A stretch of 14,428 bases of DNA from the NCBI GenBank assembly GCA_030148365.1, contig JASBTO010000125.1:1-14428 (forward strand), given 5' to 3'. A program made the position numbers and the translations under genes. The notes under the pieces are model-generated. The model saw only the letters and a list, made by a program, of their open reading frames with translations, was not told the origin of the DNA and searched no databases. Below are positions 7,604 to 14,315 of the stretch, piece by piece. This DNA is from Kangiellaceae bacterium (GTDB taxonomy: Bacteria; Pseudomonadota; Gammaproteobacteria; Enterobacterales; Kangiellaceae). Position 1 is the stretch's first letter, and the number at the start of each line of letters is the position of its first letter.

Positions 7604-8185
7604 TCAGAACAGATGACCGAGCTTGCCGTGCTTGGTGCTCAGGTATTTCTCGTTGTGGGGATTGCGTCCCGACTGGCTGGGCACTCGCTCGACGACCTTG
7701 ATCCCCGCCTGCTCCATGGAAGCGACCTTGCGCGGATTATTGGTCATCAATCGAATGCGGGTGACGCCGAGCGCCGCCAGCGCTTCCGCCGCGACCCGAA
7801 AGTCCCGTTCGTCGGCGCCGAAACCGAGATGTTCATTGGCCTCGACGGTATCCATGCCCCGATCCTGCAGCTCATAGGCCCGGATCTTGTTCAACAGCCC
7901 GATCCCGCGGCCTTCCTGGCGCAGATACAAAAGCGCACCGCGTCCGGCCTTGGCAATGGCCTCAAGGGCGGCGTGCAGCTGGAAACCGCAATCGCAGCGC
8001 AGGCTGAACAGGGCGTCGCCGGTCAGGCATTCCGAGTGAATACGCACCAGCAGCGGATCATCCGCATCAAGCGCGCCCATGGTCAGGGCAACATGTTCTT
8101 TGCCGTCCGTATTGTCGAGGGCATGAATGACAAACTCGCCCCAGGGCGTGGGCAATTTGGCTTGCGCGGTATCACTAAAGGTCAT
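7604..8185 (-). CDS. ribA: GTP cyclohydrolase II
   Basis: First committed step of riboflavin synthesis: it opens GTP to 2,5-diamino-6-ribosylamino-4(3H)-pyrimidinone 5'-phosphate, releasing formate and pyrophosphate. With the ATG at 8185 the protein has 193 residues, against 196 in E. coli. It contains the zinc cysteines C53, C64 and C66 ([16 protein letters not shown]), the QEGRGIGLL loop (90-98), the catalytic pair Y104 and R127 and the C-terminal signature [16 protein letters not shown]. It is a stand-alone enzyme with no fused RibB domain. A TTG two codons upstream (8191) is an alternative start; neither has a strong ribosome site. The gene lies 26 bases after the alpha/beta hydrolase stop and upstream of pepB, so the three may form one minus-strand unit. 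The other riboflavin genes are not in the window. Confidence 0.95.
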   Translation of the reverse strand: MTFSDTAQAKLPTPWGEFVIHALDNTDGKEHVALTMGALDADDPLLVRIHSECLTGDALFSLRCDCGFQLHAALEAIAKAGRGALLYLRQEGRGIGLLNKIRAYELQDRGMDTVEANEHLGFGADERDFRVAAEALAALGVTRIRLMTNNPRKVASMEQAGIKVVERVPSQSGRNPHNEKYLSTKHGKLGHLF

Positions 8186-8211
8186 GAACAAACTGCTTGG
8201 CGGAAAAATCG

Positions 8212-9060
8212 TTATTTTACACTAGTGTATGTGTCTGCGTATAACCCGGATTGCGCCAGGATCCCGTGTTCCCGGAAAAACTCGCCCAGCCGCTGCCAGT
8301 AGTCGTCCCAGTTCGGCGGACAATCATTGTGGCCACAGCCCAGTTGCAGGAATTCGGCCTGGGGCGCGGCGGCCTGCAGACGCTCTCCGTGACTGAAGGG
8401 GACGGTCCGGTCCCGGGTCCCGTGGGTGATGTGCACCGGCCCGTCGTAGCTGCGCAGCGCCGCTTCGTTATCGAAGGGATCGCGCACCATGAAGGGCGGC
8501 AAGCCGTAACGCCATGCAAATTCCCGGATGGTGGTGTAGGTCGACATCAGCACAATCGCGGCGGGCCGATGTCGGGGCAGCAGGCTGAGAACCGCCCCGC
8601 CGCCCATGGAGCGGCCGAGCAGGATAATCCGGTCCGGATCGGTAAAGTCCCGTGACCGGGTCCAGTTCCAGGCCTCGACCATGGTTGCGTGCACCGACAC
8701 CAGCGACGGGCTGCCTTCACTGCGCCCATAGCCCGGATACTCGACCAGGGCAACGCCGATCCCGAGCTTGCGCAAGCCCTCCAGGCGCTCCGGCCAGGTA
8801 TCAATGACATTGGCATTGCCGTGGGCGATGATGGCCACCGGGTGCGGGCCGGAATCGGATCCAATAGGCGGTAAATACCAGAGTTCGACGCGATCCGCTC
8901 CCACCCTGAGCCAGTGCTGCTGAAGTTCTGGAAATCGCTCGAGATCCGGGCCCGGCGCGCGCAGGTAGCGACGCGGAAACAGCACTTCCCGCTGCAACAG
9001 GAAAAAGCCGCAGGCATAGATGACATAAGCCGCCAGCACTGTAATCAGAATTTTTATCAC
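8212..9060 (-). CDS. Membrane-anchored alpha/beta hydrolase (Bem46/ABHD13-like)
   Basis: Serine hydrolase of the alpha/beta fold, 282 residues, substrate unknown. Residues 1-22 form a hydrophobic segment ([19 protein letters not shown]) followed by basic residues, best read as an N-terminal anchor rather than a cleaved signal because no clear cut site follows. The oxyanion-loop motif HGNA (80-83), nucleophile S151 in GRSMGGG, acid D217 in [10 protein letters not shown] and base H244 in GCGHND make a complete catalytic triad. The arrangement resembles the Bem46/ABHD13/ABHD17 group, some members of which are esterases or depalmitoylases; that is a family-level inference only. The start is a GTG at 9060 with a weak upstream GAG; no in-frame ATG lies near the N-terminus. 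It is divergent from the Rieske gene across 82 bases, and its stop lies inside the probable ribA promoter region. Confidence 0.85.
   Translation of the reverse strand: MIKILITVLAAYVIYACGFFLLQREVLFPRRYLRAPGPDLERFPELQQHWLRVGADRVELWYLPPIGSDSGPHPVAIIAHGNANVIDTWPERLEGLRKLGIGVALVEYPGYGRSEGSPSLVSVHATMVEAWNWTRSRDFTDPDRIILLGRSMGGGAVLSLLPRHRPAAIVLMSTYTTIREFAWRYGLPPFMVRDPFDNEAALRSYDGPVHITHGTRDRTVPFSHGERLQAAAPQAEFLQLGCGHNDCPPNWDDYWQRLGEFFREHGILAQSGLYADTYTSVK
8218..8229. promoter_or_regulatory. Perfect 12-bp palindrome in front of ribA
   Basis: TACACTAGTGTA is a perfect inverted repeat that starts 32 bases upstream of the ribA ATG and covers codons close to the end of the upstream hydrolase gene. On the minus strand it abuts and partly overlaps TAAAAT, a plausible -10 box. 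A dimeric repressor site at the ribA promoter is one reading. A 12-base palindrome can also arise by chance, and no matching second copy was noticed. A convincing -35 box was not found. Confidence 0.25.
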
Positions 9061-9084
9061 CGGACAGGCTCATCGCGTTGGGTC

Positions 9085-9112
9085 TTGCGGGAAACGTTAA
9101 CATTGCTACACT
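9085..9112 (+). promoter_or_regulatory. Candidate sigma-70 promoter for the Rieske-sfsA pair
   Basis: TTGCGG (9085-9090) and TACACT (9107-9112) are separated by 16 bases, with a TGC directly before the -10 box (an extended -10). It lies in the 82-base gap between two divergent genes, about 30 bases upstream of the Rieske ATG, which fits a short leader. No mapped transcript end is available, so this is a motif-based call. Confidence 0.45.
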
Positions 9113-9142
9113 GGATCGCACAATCCTGAGTCCGGCAAGCCC

Positions 9143-9466
9143 ATGAAAACTCTCTGTCATCTGACCGATATCCCCGACGGCGAGGGCAAGTCATTTCCCT
9201 GGCAGGAGCGGGATCTGTTCGTGATCCGGAAAGGCCTGAGAGCTTTTGCCTACGTCAATCGCTGCCCCCATGCCGGCACTGAGCTGAATTGGCAGGATGG
9301 CCAGTTCATGAGCCGTGACAAGCAATTCATCCAATGTCACACCCACGGCGCCCTGTTTGACATAGAAACCGGGGCTTGCCTGGCGGGCCCCTGTGCCGGC
9401 GCCAGCCTCGCCCGGGTCGAGATCAGTATCGAAAATGGCCAGATCCTGCTCGCGGGAGGCTCCTGA
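9143..9466 (+). CDS. Small Rieske [2Fe-2S] ferredoxin-like protein
   Basis: A 107-residue, single-domain Rieske protein, presumably a soluble cytosolic electron carrier; there is no signal or membrane segment. The cluster ligands are C41 and H43 (NRCPHAGTELNW) and C65 and H68 (QCHTHGALFD), followed by a proline-loop-like segment GACLAGPC (77-84). The size matches ferredoxin components of Rieske-type systems such as nitrite-reductase small-subunit or dioxygenase ferredoxins, but no oxygenase or reductase partner is in the window. The ATG at 9143 has only a weak ribosome site (GGCAAG). The stop lies four bases before the GTG of sfsA, so the two are almost certainly cotranscribed. The cofactor is very likely; the redox partner is unknown. 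Confidence 0.9.
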   Translation: MKTLCHLTDIPDGEGKSFPWQERDLFVIRKGLRAFAYVNRCPHAGTELNWQDGQFMSRDKQFIQCHTHGALFDIETGACLAGPCAGASLARVEISIENGQILLAGGS

Positions 9467-9470
9467 CACC

Positions 9471-10196
9471 GTGAATTTCGAGCCGCCCCTGCTACCGGCC
9501 CGGCTGACCCGGCGCTACAAACGATTTCTGGCCGATATCGACCCGCCACAGAACGGTGCCCTGACCATTCATTGTCCCAATACCGGCTCCATGAAAAACT
9601 GCTGGACCGAAGGGGACCGCATCTGGATGCAGGATTCCAACAATCCGAAGCGCAAGTACCGCTATACCTGGGAACTCGTTGAAACCGCCGAGGGCGACTT
9701 TATCGGCATCAATACCCACCGGGCCAATGCACTGGTCGCCGAGGCGCTGGCGGCGGACCGGATACCGGCGTTGCGCGGCCACACCGGTATCCGCCGGGAA
9801 GTGCCCTATGGCGATGAAAACAGCCGCATCGACTTTTTACTGGAATTCGACGATGCGCCCTGTTATCTCGAAGTCAAAAGCGTCACCCTGAAAGAATCCG
9901 ACGGCATCGGCTATTTTCCCGATACCGTCAGTACCCGGGGTCAGAAGCACTTGCGCGAGCTGATGGCCCTGAAACAGGCCGGCTGCCGGGCAGTTCTGCT
10001 GTTTTGCGTGCAACATACCGGCATCTCGCGCGTCAGACCCGCTGATCATCTGGACCCCGCCTACGGCAAGCTGTTGCGGTCCGCAGCGGCGGCCGGCGTT
10101 GAAATTCTCGCCTGGAGTACCCATATAACCCCGGATCGCATCGAACCGGGCGCTGAAATTCCCGTGGATTTGCAAACGGATACGACTCTGGCATAA
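9471..10196 (+). CDS. sfsA: SfsA family protein (sugar fermentation stimulation protein A)
   Basis: A 241-residue protein, very close to the usual length. E. coli SfsA was named for an effect on maltose use and is reported to bind DNA. Conserved segments seen: RRYKRFLADI near the start, HCPNTGSM (34-41), KRKYRYTWEL (60-69), SRIDFLLEFDD (118-128), CYLEVKSVTL (131-140) and GYFPDTVSTRGQKHLREL (147-164). D121, E134 and K136 form a D...ExK arrangement like that of PD-(D/E)XK nucleases, and family knowledge places the C-terminal half of SfsA in that fold with an OB-like N-terminal half. I start it at GTG 9471 (VNFEPPLLP), which aligns with the family N-terminus (MEF.PPL) and has GGGAGG about 11 bases upstream. 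An ATG at 9393 would add a tail that lies wholly inside the Rieske gene in another frame. True biochemical role unsettled. Confidence 0.92.
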   Translation: MNFEPPLLPARLTRRYKRFLADIDPPQNGALTIHCPNTGSMKNCWTEGDRIWMQDSNNPKRKYRYTWELVETAEGDFIGINTHRANALVAEALAADRIPALRGHTGIRREVPYGDENSRIDFLLEFDDAPCYLEVKSVTLKESDGIGYFPDTVSTRGQKHLRELMALKQAGCRAVLLFCVQHTGISRVRPADHLDPAYGKLLRSAAAAGVEILAWSTHITPDRIEPGAEIPVDLQTDTTLA

Positions 10197-10199
10197 ATT

Positions 10200-10273
10200 T
10201 GATTTGTATATAAATGTGCAAATAGGCTAATTTTGACTTTTCAATTGACGGGGACAGAGCTACTATCTTCCGC
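10200..10273 (+). promoter_or_regulatory. Candidate dksA promoter with AT-rich upstream element
   Basis: The 135-base gap between sfsA and dksA is the longest in the window. TTTTCA (10238-10243), a 17-base spacer and TACTAT (10261-10266) form the best sigma-70 pair; TTGACT (10233) and TTGACG (10245) look better as -35 boxes but give wrong spacings of 22 and 10. Bases 10197-10234 are strikingly AT-rich for this genome and sit where an UP element would contact the RNA polymerase alpha subunit. Transcription from about 10273 would leave a leader of roughly 60 bases. No GC-rich terminator for sfsA was seen in the gap. Confidence 0.45.
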
Positions 10274-10331
10274 TTTCGTATTTTGGCACGCTCTGCGTAT
10301 TTGGTTTCATAAGTGGTAGGAGTCATAACGG

Positions 10332-10784
10332 ATGCCACAGAAAAAAGTAAAGACTATCGGCAATACCACCCTGAGCAATCTGGGCATATCACCCTATAAA
10401 GAGAAAAAGGGTGAAGAGTATATGAACGACAACCAGGCCGAACATTTCCGCACCATTCTCAAGACATGGCGCCGGCAATTGATGGAAGAGGTCGATCGCA
10501 CGGTGCATCACATGCAGGATGAAGCGGCCAATTTCCCGGATCCGGTGGATCGGGCAGCCCAGGAAGAGGAATTCTCCCTGGAACTGCGCACCCGCGATCG
10601 GGAACGCAAACTGCTCAAGAAAATCGTCGAGTCGGTGCAGAAAATCGATGATGAAGAGTATGGTTACTGCGAGTCCTGTGGCGTCGAGATCGGCATTCGC
10701 CGACTTGAAGCCAGACCGACCGCGGAACTCTGCATTGACTGCAAGACGTTGGCCGAAATCAAAGAAAGGCAATATGGCAGCTAG
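10332..10784 (+). CDS. dksA: RNA polymerase-binding transcription factor DksA
   Basis: Binds the secondary channel of RNA polymerase and, with ppGpp, represses rRNA promoters and activates amino-acid synthesis promoters. It has 150 residues (E. coli 151) and very high identity through the core. The coiled-coil tip carries D70 and D73 with A75 (DPVDRA), the residues needed for activity in E. coli. The zinc finger is C113-x2-C116 and C134-x2-C137, so this is the canonical zinc form, not a cysteine-free DksA2. The N-terminus KVKTIGNTTLSNLGISPY replaces a similarly variable segment elsewhere. The ATG at 10332 has TAGGAG nine bases upstream. Gene order dksA-gluQRS is conserved in many gammaproteobacteria, and a hairpin lies between them. 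Confidence 0.98.
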   Translation: MPQKKVKTIGNTTLSNLGISPYKEKKGEEYMNDNQAEHFRTILKTWRRQLMEEVDRTVHHMQDEAANFPDPVDRAAQEEEFSLELRTRDRERKLLKKIVESVQKIDDEEYGYCESCGVEIGIRRLEARPTAELCIDCKTLAEIKERQYGS

Positions 10785-10810
10785 CCACAACCACGACAGT
10801 CCAGCAATCA

Positions 10811-10840
10811 GGCGCCCTCGGGCGCCGGAATTGTTTCTGA
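10811..10840 (+). terminator. Hairpin between dksA and gluQRS, candidate attenuating terminator
   Basis: GGCGCC-CTCG-GGCGCC (10811-10826) is a perfect GC stem with a four-base loop; a seventh C-G pair would leave a two-base loop. It is followed by GGAATTGTTTCT, a weak T-rich tail. It fills the 63-base gap between dksA and gluQRS. A terminator at this same junction is reported to control gluQRS expression in Shigella/E. coli, so function is plausible. The interrupted T tract argues for partial rather than full termination. Confidence 0.55.
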
Positions 10841-10847
10841 CGTCGCC

Positions 10848-11726
10848 ATGAAGCTCTCCTGCGGTCGCTTTGCGCCCTCCCCGACCGGCCCGCTGCATTT
10901 CGGCTCCCTGGTCGCGGCGCTGGCCAGTTACCTGATTGCCAAAACCGCCGGTGCCCGCTGGCTGCTGCGCATCGAAGACCTGGATCCGCCGCGGGAGCAG
11001 TCCGGCGCCGCCGCCAGCTTTCCCGTCATCTTGCAAACCCTGGCCCTGCATTGGGATGGCGGTATTGATTACCAGAGTCGCCGGTTGCCGCGTTATCAGG
11101 TCGCCCTCGAGCAGCTGATAGCAGCGGATCTTGTCTATGCCTGCGACTGCAATCGTAAACGGATCCGGGCCTTGGGCGGCCTCTATGACGGTCATTGCCG
11201 GGACCGCAATCTGCCGCTTGAAGGCAACGTTGCCTTGCGACTGCGGCACGGCACCGCCGCGACGGATTTCGTCGATGGCATTCAGGGCCACTGCGGGTTT
11301 GATGAGGCGCTCCACGACGAGGATTTCGTGATCCGCCGCAAGGACGGCCTGTTCGCCTACCAACTGGCGGTCGTGGTCGACGATATTGAACAAGGCATTG
11401 ATCATGTCGTAAGGGGCTGTGATCTGCTCGACTCCACGCCCCGCCAGTTACGCCTCTATGATGTTCTGGGCGCACCGCGTCCGACTTTTTTCCATATTCC
11501 GATGGCGGTCTGGCCGGACGGTGACAAGTGGTCCAAGCAGACCCACGCGCCGGCCCTGGATCCGGCACAGGCCGGCGAGGAGCTGGTCAAGGGTCTCGGT
11601 TTTCTGGGCCAGAATCCGCCGCCGGCGTTGCAGCAGGCGCCAACCACTGAAATCATGCAATGGGCGCGGGAAAATTTTTCTGTGCGCGGGATTCCCGCCC
11701 GACAGAAGATTGTCTGGACCGGCTAA
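10848..11726 (+). CDS. gluQRS: Glutamyl-Q tRNA(Asp) synthetase
   Basis: Paralogue of the glutamyl-tRNA synthetase catalytic domain that activates glutamate and attaches it to the queuosine at position 34 of tRNA(Asp), not to a 3' end. It has 292 residues and no anticodon-binding domain, as the family requires. The HIGH-like motif is HFGS (17-20) after GRFAPSPTGPL; the KMSKS-like loop is KWSKQ (227-231). The zinc site is C99, C101, Y113 and C117 (YACDCNRK and YDGHC), which is intact. The ATG at 10848 lacks a good ribosome site; the closest GGAA sits 17 bases upstream, at the foot of the hairpin, so expression may be low or dependent on dksA readthrough. Its TAA lies in the loop of a second hairpin. 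Confidence 0.96.
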   Translation: MKLSCGRFAPSPTGPLHFGSLVAALASYLIAKTAGARWLLRIEDLDPPREQSGAAASFPVILQTLALHWDGGIDYQSRRLPRYQVALEQLIAADLVYACDCNRKRIRALGGLYDGHCRDRNLPLEGNVALRLRHGTAATDFVDGIQGHCGFDEALHDEDFVIRRKDGLFAYQLAVVVDDIEQGIDHVVRGCDLLDSTPRQLRLYDVLGAPRPTFFHIPMAVWPDGDKWSKQTHAPALDPAQAGEELVKGLGFLGQNPPPALQQAPTTEIMQWARENFSVRGIPARQKIVWTG

Positions 11727-11733
11727 CCGGTCC
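11716..11733 (+). terminator. Hairpin at the gluQRS stop codon
   Basis: GGACCGG (11716-11722) and CCGGTCC (11727-11733) form a perfect 7-bp stem whose four-base loop CTAA contains the gluQRS stop codon. No T tract follows, so it is not a classical intrinsic terminator. It could stabilise the 3' end, pause RNA polymerase, or be chance in GC-rich DNA. Confidence 0.35.
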
Positions 11734-11752
11734 GTATAGCAACCATGAGCGC

Positions 11753-11789
11753 TCCACACACCCTTTATAAATCCGGTAGAATACTCCGA
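11753..11789 (+). promoter_or_regulatory. Candidate pcnB promoter, nearly leaderless
   Basis: TCCACA (11753-11758), an 18-base spacer and TAGAAT (11777-11782) resemble a sigma-70 promoter. The expected start, about 7 bases on at 11789, is only three bases before the pcnB ATG at 11792. No ribosome-binding sequence is visible in front of that ATG. The -10 box is good (5 of 6); the -35 box is poor (4 of 6). Confidence 0.35.
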
Positions 11790-11791
11790 CA

Positions 11792-13168
11792 ATGACCACA
11801 ACAAATCCCCTGTTCAAACGCCTCACAGGCAAAGTCCGCGGCCTGTTCGGCGCTGACGACGGTGCCGAACACGGCTCCGAGGTCGTGCTGATCCCCCGTG
11901 ACCAACATAATATTTCCCGCAAGAACATCTCCAAATCCGCGCTCAAGGTGCTCTACCGGCTCGATGAAGCCGGCTACGCCGCCTTTATCGTTGGCGGCGG
12001 GGTTCGCGATCTGTTGCTGGATCTCCGCCCCAAGGATTTTGACATCGCCACCAATGCCACTCCCGAGCAGGTCAAAGAGTTGTTCCGCAACTGCCGGCTG
12101 GTCGGCAGGCGCTTCCGCCTGGCTCACATACTCTTCGGTCGTGAAGTGATCGAAGTGGCGACCTTCCGCTCCGGCGATCTCGAGCATCCGCACCGCCAAA
12201 CCGGCAGCGAAGGTCTGGTCCTGCGGGACAATGTTTTCGGCTCCATTGAAGAGGACGCCTGGCGTCGCGATTTCACCGTCAATGCCCTTTACTACAACAT
12301 TGCCGATTTCAGCGTACTGGATTTCTGTGGCGGCATGGCCGATCTCGACGATCGCCTGATGCATATCATCGGCGATCCGGAGCAGCGATACCGGGAAGAT
12401 CCGGTACGGATGCTGCGGGCCCTGCGCCTGGCCTGCAAGCTCGATCTCGACCTGTCGGTGGAGACCGCCGATCCCATCCCGGAGCTCGCCGATCTGCTCA
12501 GTCAGGTGTCGCCGGCCCGTCTCTGGGACGAATGCGGCAAGCTGTTTCTCGCGGGCCACGCCCGGGCGACCTGGGATGCCCTCTACGAATATGGCCTGCT
12601 GGCGCCCATGTTTCCCCAGACCTGGCGCAGCCTGCAGCACGACGAATCCGGCGCTTTCAGCGCGTTTATCGAAGCCGCGCTCGACAATACCGACGCCCGC
12701 ATTGCCGACGGCAAACCGGTCACCCCCGCTTTCCTGTTCGCGGTCTTCCTGTGGCAACCCCTGCAGGATCTGGTCCGGGACATGCAGCAACGGGGCACCG
12801 GCTACAACGAAGCGGTGTTCAAGGCCGCCGGCAAAGTGCTCGCGGTGCAGAATGAGTCCGTGTCCGTGCCCCGCCGCTTTGGTCTGGTCATCCGCGATAT
12901 CTGGGCGCTGCAAATCCGCTTACCGGCCCGCCACCGGCACAAGTCCCTGACCACCTTCAGTCACCCGCGCTTTCGGGCCGGTTACGACTTCCTGCTGCTG
13001 CGTTCCGCCGCCGAACCGGAGCTACGGGATCTGGTGGACTGGTGGACCCGCTTCCAGGAGGTCGACGAGGCCGGCCAGAAAGGCATGCTGGAAAAACTGC
13101 CGGCCGGCAAAGGCCGCCGCAAACGTCGCCCAAAGCGCAAGCCCGCCGCCAGCAAAGGCCAGTCCTGA
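11792..13168 (+). CDS. pcnB: Poly(A) polymerase I
   Basis: Adds poly(A) tails to RNA 3' ends and so promotes decay by PNPase and other exonucleases. It belongs to class II of the nucleotidyltransferase family; 458 residues. Seen: IVGGGVRDLLL (66-76), the catalytic carboxylates D82 and D84 in KDFDIAT, RRDFTVNALYYN (158-169), and REDPVRMLRALR (201-212), the block shared with CCA-adding enzymes. PAP I is preferred over a CCA enzyme because of the PRDQHNISRKNIS N-terminal block, the genomic position before folK and the very basic C-terminal tail (GKGRRKRRPKRK, 439-450), typical of PcnB. The first 30 residues are variable and amphipathic. E. coli pcnB uses an unusual weak start codon; here an ATG is present, but without a ribosome site. 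The stop is three bases from the GTG of folK. Confidence 0.95.
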   Translation: MTTTNPLFKRLTGKVRGLFGADDGAEHGSEVVLIPRDQHNISRKNISKSALKVLYRLDEAGYAAFIVGGGVRDLLLDLRPKDFDIATNATPEQVKELFRNCRLVGRRFRLAHILFGREVIEVATFRSGDLEHPHRQTGSEGLVLRDNVFGSIEEDAWRRDFTVNALYYNIADFSVLDFCGGMADLDDRLMHIIGDPEQRYREDPVRMLRALRLACKLDLDLSVETADPIPELADLLSQVSPARLWDECGKLFLAGHARATWDALYEYGLLAPMFPQTWRSLQHDESGAFSAFIEAALDNTDARIADGKPVTPAFLFAVFLWQPLQDLVRDMQQRGTGYNEAVFKAAGKVLAVQNESVSVPRRFGLVIRDIWALQIRLPARHRHKSLTTFSHPRFRAGYDFLLLRSAAEPELRDLVDWWTRFQEVDEAGQKGMLEKLPAGKGRRKRRPKRKPAASKGQS

Positions 13169-13171
13169 CCG

Positions 13172-13672
13172 GTGCGGCACGCGGCGTCGACGGCCACTGC
13201 CTATATTGGTCTGGGCAGCAACCTGGATGAGCCAAGGGCGCAGATCCGAACCGCCCTCAGGGCGCTCGCCGCCTTGCCGGACAGCCGGGTCGCCGCCTGC
13301 TCTTCCCTGTATCGCTCCCGTCCCATGGGCCCCCAGGCGCAGCCGGACTTTATCAATGCCGTCGCCCGTCTGGAGACAGCCCTGACGCCTCACGACCTGC
13401 TGGATCGCTTGCAGCAAATCGAGCTTGATCAGCGCCGTCAGCGAGACGGGGAGCGCTGGGGACCGAGAACTCTGGATCTCGATGTCCTGCTATATGATAA
13501 TGAGATAATTACCAGCCCGCGCCTTACCGTGCCCCATTACGGACTGCGCGAGCGCAACTTTGTACTCTACCCGCTACAGGAAATCGTTCCGGATCTGGTG
13601 TTACCCGACGGGTCAACGCTGACTTCACTGCTGGAACACTGCCCGGCGAACGGACTGGAGAAAATTGAGTAG
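13172..13672 (+). CDS. folK: HPPK, 6-hydroxymethyl-7,8-dihydropterin pyrophosphokinase
   Basis: Transfers pyrophosphate from ATP to 6-hydroxymethyl-7,8-dihydropterin, the step before dihydropteroate synthase in folate synthesis; cytosolic, 166 residues. Conserved blocks: AYIGLGSNL (10-18), FINAVARLET (60-69), RWGPRTLDLD (95-104) with the two Mg-binding aspartates D102 and D104, and VPHYGLRERNFVLYPL (120-135). The start is GTG at 13172, three bases after the pcnB stop. It adds about seven residues before the family's usual beginning, and no better start lies between. A weak AAGG sits 13 bases upstream, so translation probably depends on coupling to pcnB. The TAG stop shares one base with the GTG of the next gene. 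pcnB-folK adjacency is conserved in gammaproteobacteria. Confidence 0.95.
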   Translation: MRHAASTATAYIGLGSNLDEPRAQIRTALRALAALPDSRVAACSSLYRSRPMGPQAQPDFINAVARLETALTPHDLLDRLQQIELDQRRQRDGERWGPRTLDLDVLLYDNEIITSPRLTVPHYGLRERNFVLYPLQEIVPDLVLPDGSTLTSLLEHCPANGLEKIE

Positions 13673-14313
13673 TGCACGATATTGACCACCGGTTTATCGC
13701 CGTGGAAGGCCCTATCGGCGTCGGCAAGACCACCCTCGCCCAGAAACTGGCCCTGACCCTGGGCGCCGAAACCCTGATGGAAGGCGCGGAGGAAAATCCG
13801 TTTCTGAACCGTTTCTACCAGGACCCCAAAGCCGCCGCCCTGCCCACTCAGCTGTTTTTCCTGTTCCAGCGGGTCCGGCAATTGCAGGCCGCCCGGCAGT
13901 CGGACATGTTCCAGCCGACCCGGGTCGCCGACTTCCTGATGGAAAAGGACCGGCTGTTCGCCCGCGCCACCCTCGATGAAGAGGAATTGCGCCTCTATGA
14001 ACAGGTCTACAAGAATCTCACCATTGACGCGCCGGTCCCGGATCTGGTGATCTACCTGCAGGCTCCCGTACCGGTCCTCCAGGAGCGGATCCGCAAGCGT
14101 GGCCGGCCCGAGGAAGGCGGCATCCAGGAAAGTTACCTGCAGAGGATCGTGGATGCCTACACCGACTTCTTTTACTATTACGAAAGCACGCCTCTGTTGA
14201 TTGTCAATGCGTCCGGACTGGATCTGGTCGAAAACGAGGCCGATTACGGGGAATTGCTGCAGCAAATCAGCAGGATCCGCACCGGTCGCCACTACTTCAA
14301 TCCCAGGCACTGA
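13672..14313 (+). CDS. Deoxynucleoside kinase (dNK/dAK-dGK family)
   Basis: A 213-residue kinase that probably phosphorylates deoxynucleosides to 5'-monophosphates for dNTP salvage. Seen: the P-loop GPIGVGKTT (13-21), the acidic substrate-binding region EGAEENPFLNRFY (37-49), QLFFLFQRVRQL (60-71), VADFLMEKDRLFA (85-97) in the place of the family's DR-type motif, and an Arg-rich lid ERIRKRGRPEE (138-148). This pattern resembles bacterial dNKs, including those of Bacteroidetes and some proteobacteria, more than thymidine kinase or dTMP kinase. The base specificity (dA, dG or dC) cannot be read from sequence. Start GTG 13672 overlaps the folK TAG by one base; panB follows after two bases. Related dNKs are known next to, or fused with, FolK, so the position is a family trait rather than an accident. 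Confidence 0.88.
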   Translation: MHDIDHRFIAVEGPIGVGKTTLAQKLALTLGAETLMEGAEENPFLNRFYQDPKAAALPTQLFFLFQRVRQLQAARQSDMFQPTRVADFLMEKDRLFARATLDEEELRLYEQVYKNLTIDAPVPDLVIYLQAPVPVLQERIRKRGRPEEGGIQESYLQRIVDAYTDFFYYYESTPLLIVNASGLDLVENEADYGELLQQISRIRTGRHYFNPRH

Positions 14314-14315
14314 TC

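Noticed and set aside
7556..8302. A 248-codon plus-strand frame opposite ribA
   Set aside because: It is the complement of ribA and its leader; ribA is unambiguous from its zinc cysteines and catalytic residues.
9393..9470. Longer SfsA starting at ATG 9393
   Set aside because: The extra 26 residues lie inside the Rieske gene and do not match SfsA; GTG 9471 aligns with the family start.
10197..10331. A small RNA or riboswitch in the gap before dksA
   Set aside because: The AT-rich part fits a promoter and UP element, the leader is only about 60 bases, and I saw no stable multi-stem fold.
10389..11405. A 338-codon minus-strand frame across dksA and gluQRS
   Set aside because: It spans two well-identified genes and their hairpin, with low-complexity composition and no family resemblance.
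11765..12913. A 382-codon open frame on the minus strand, antisense to pcnB
   Set aside because: It covers the whole pcnB core, has no recognisable motif, and is the kind of frame that GC-rich codon bias opens on the opposite strand. pcnB is a certain gene in the same place.
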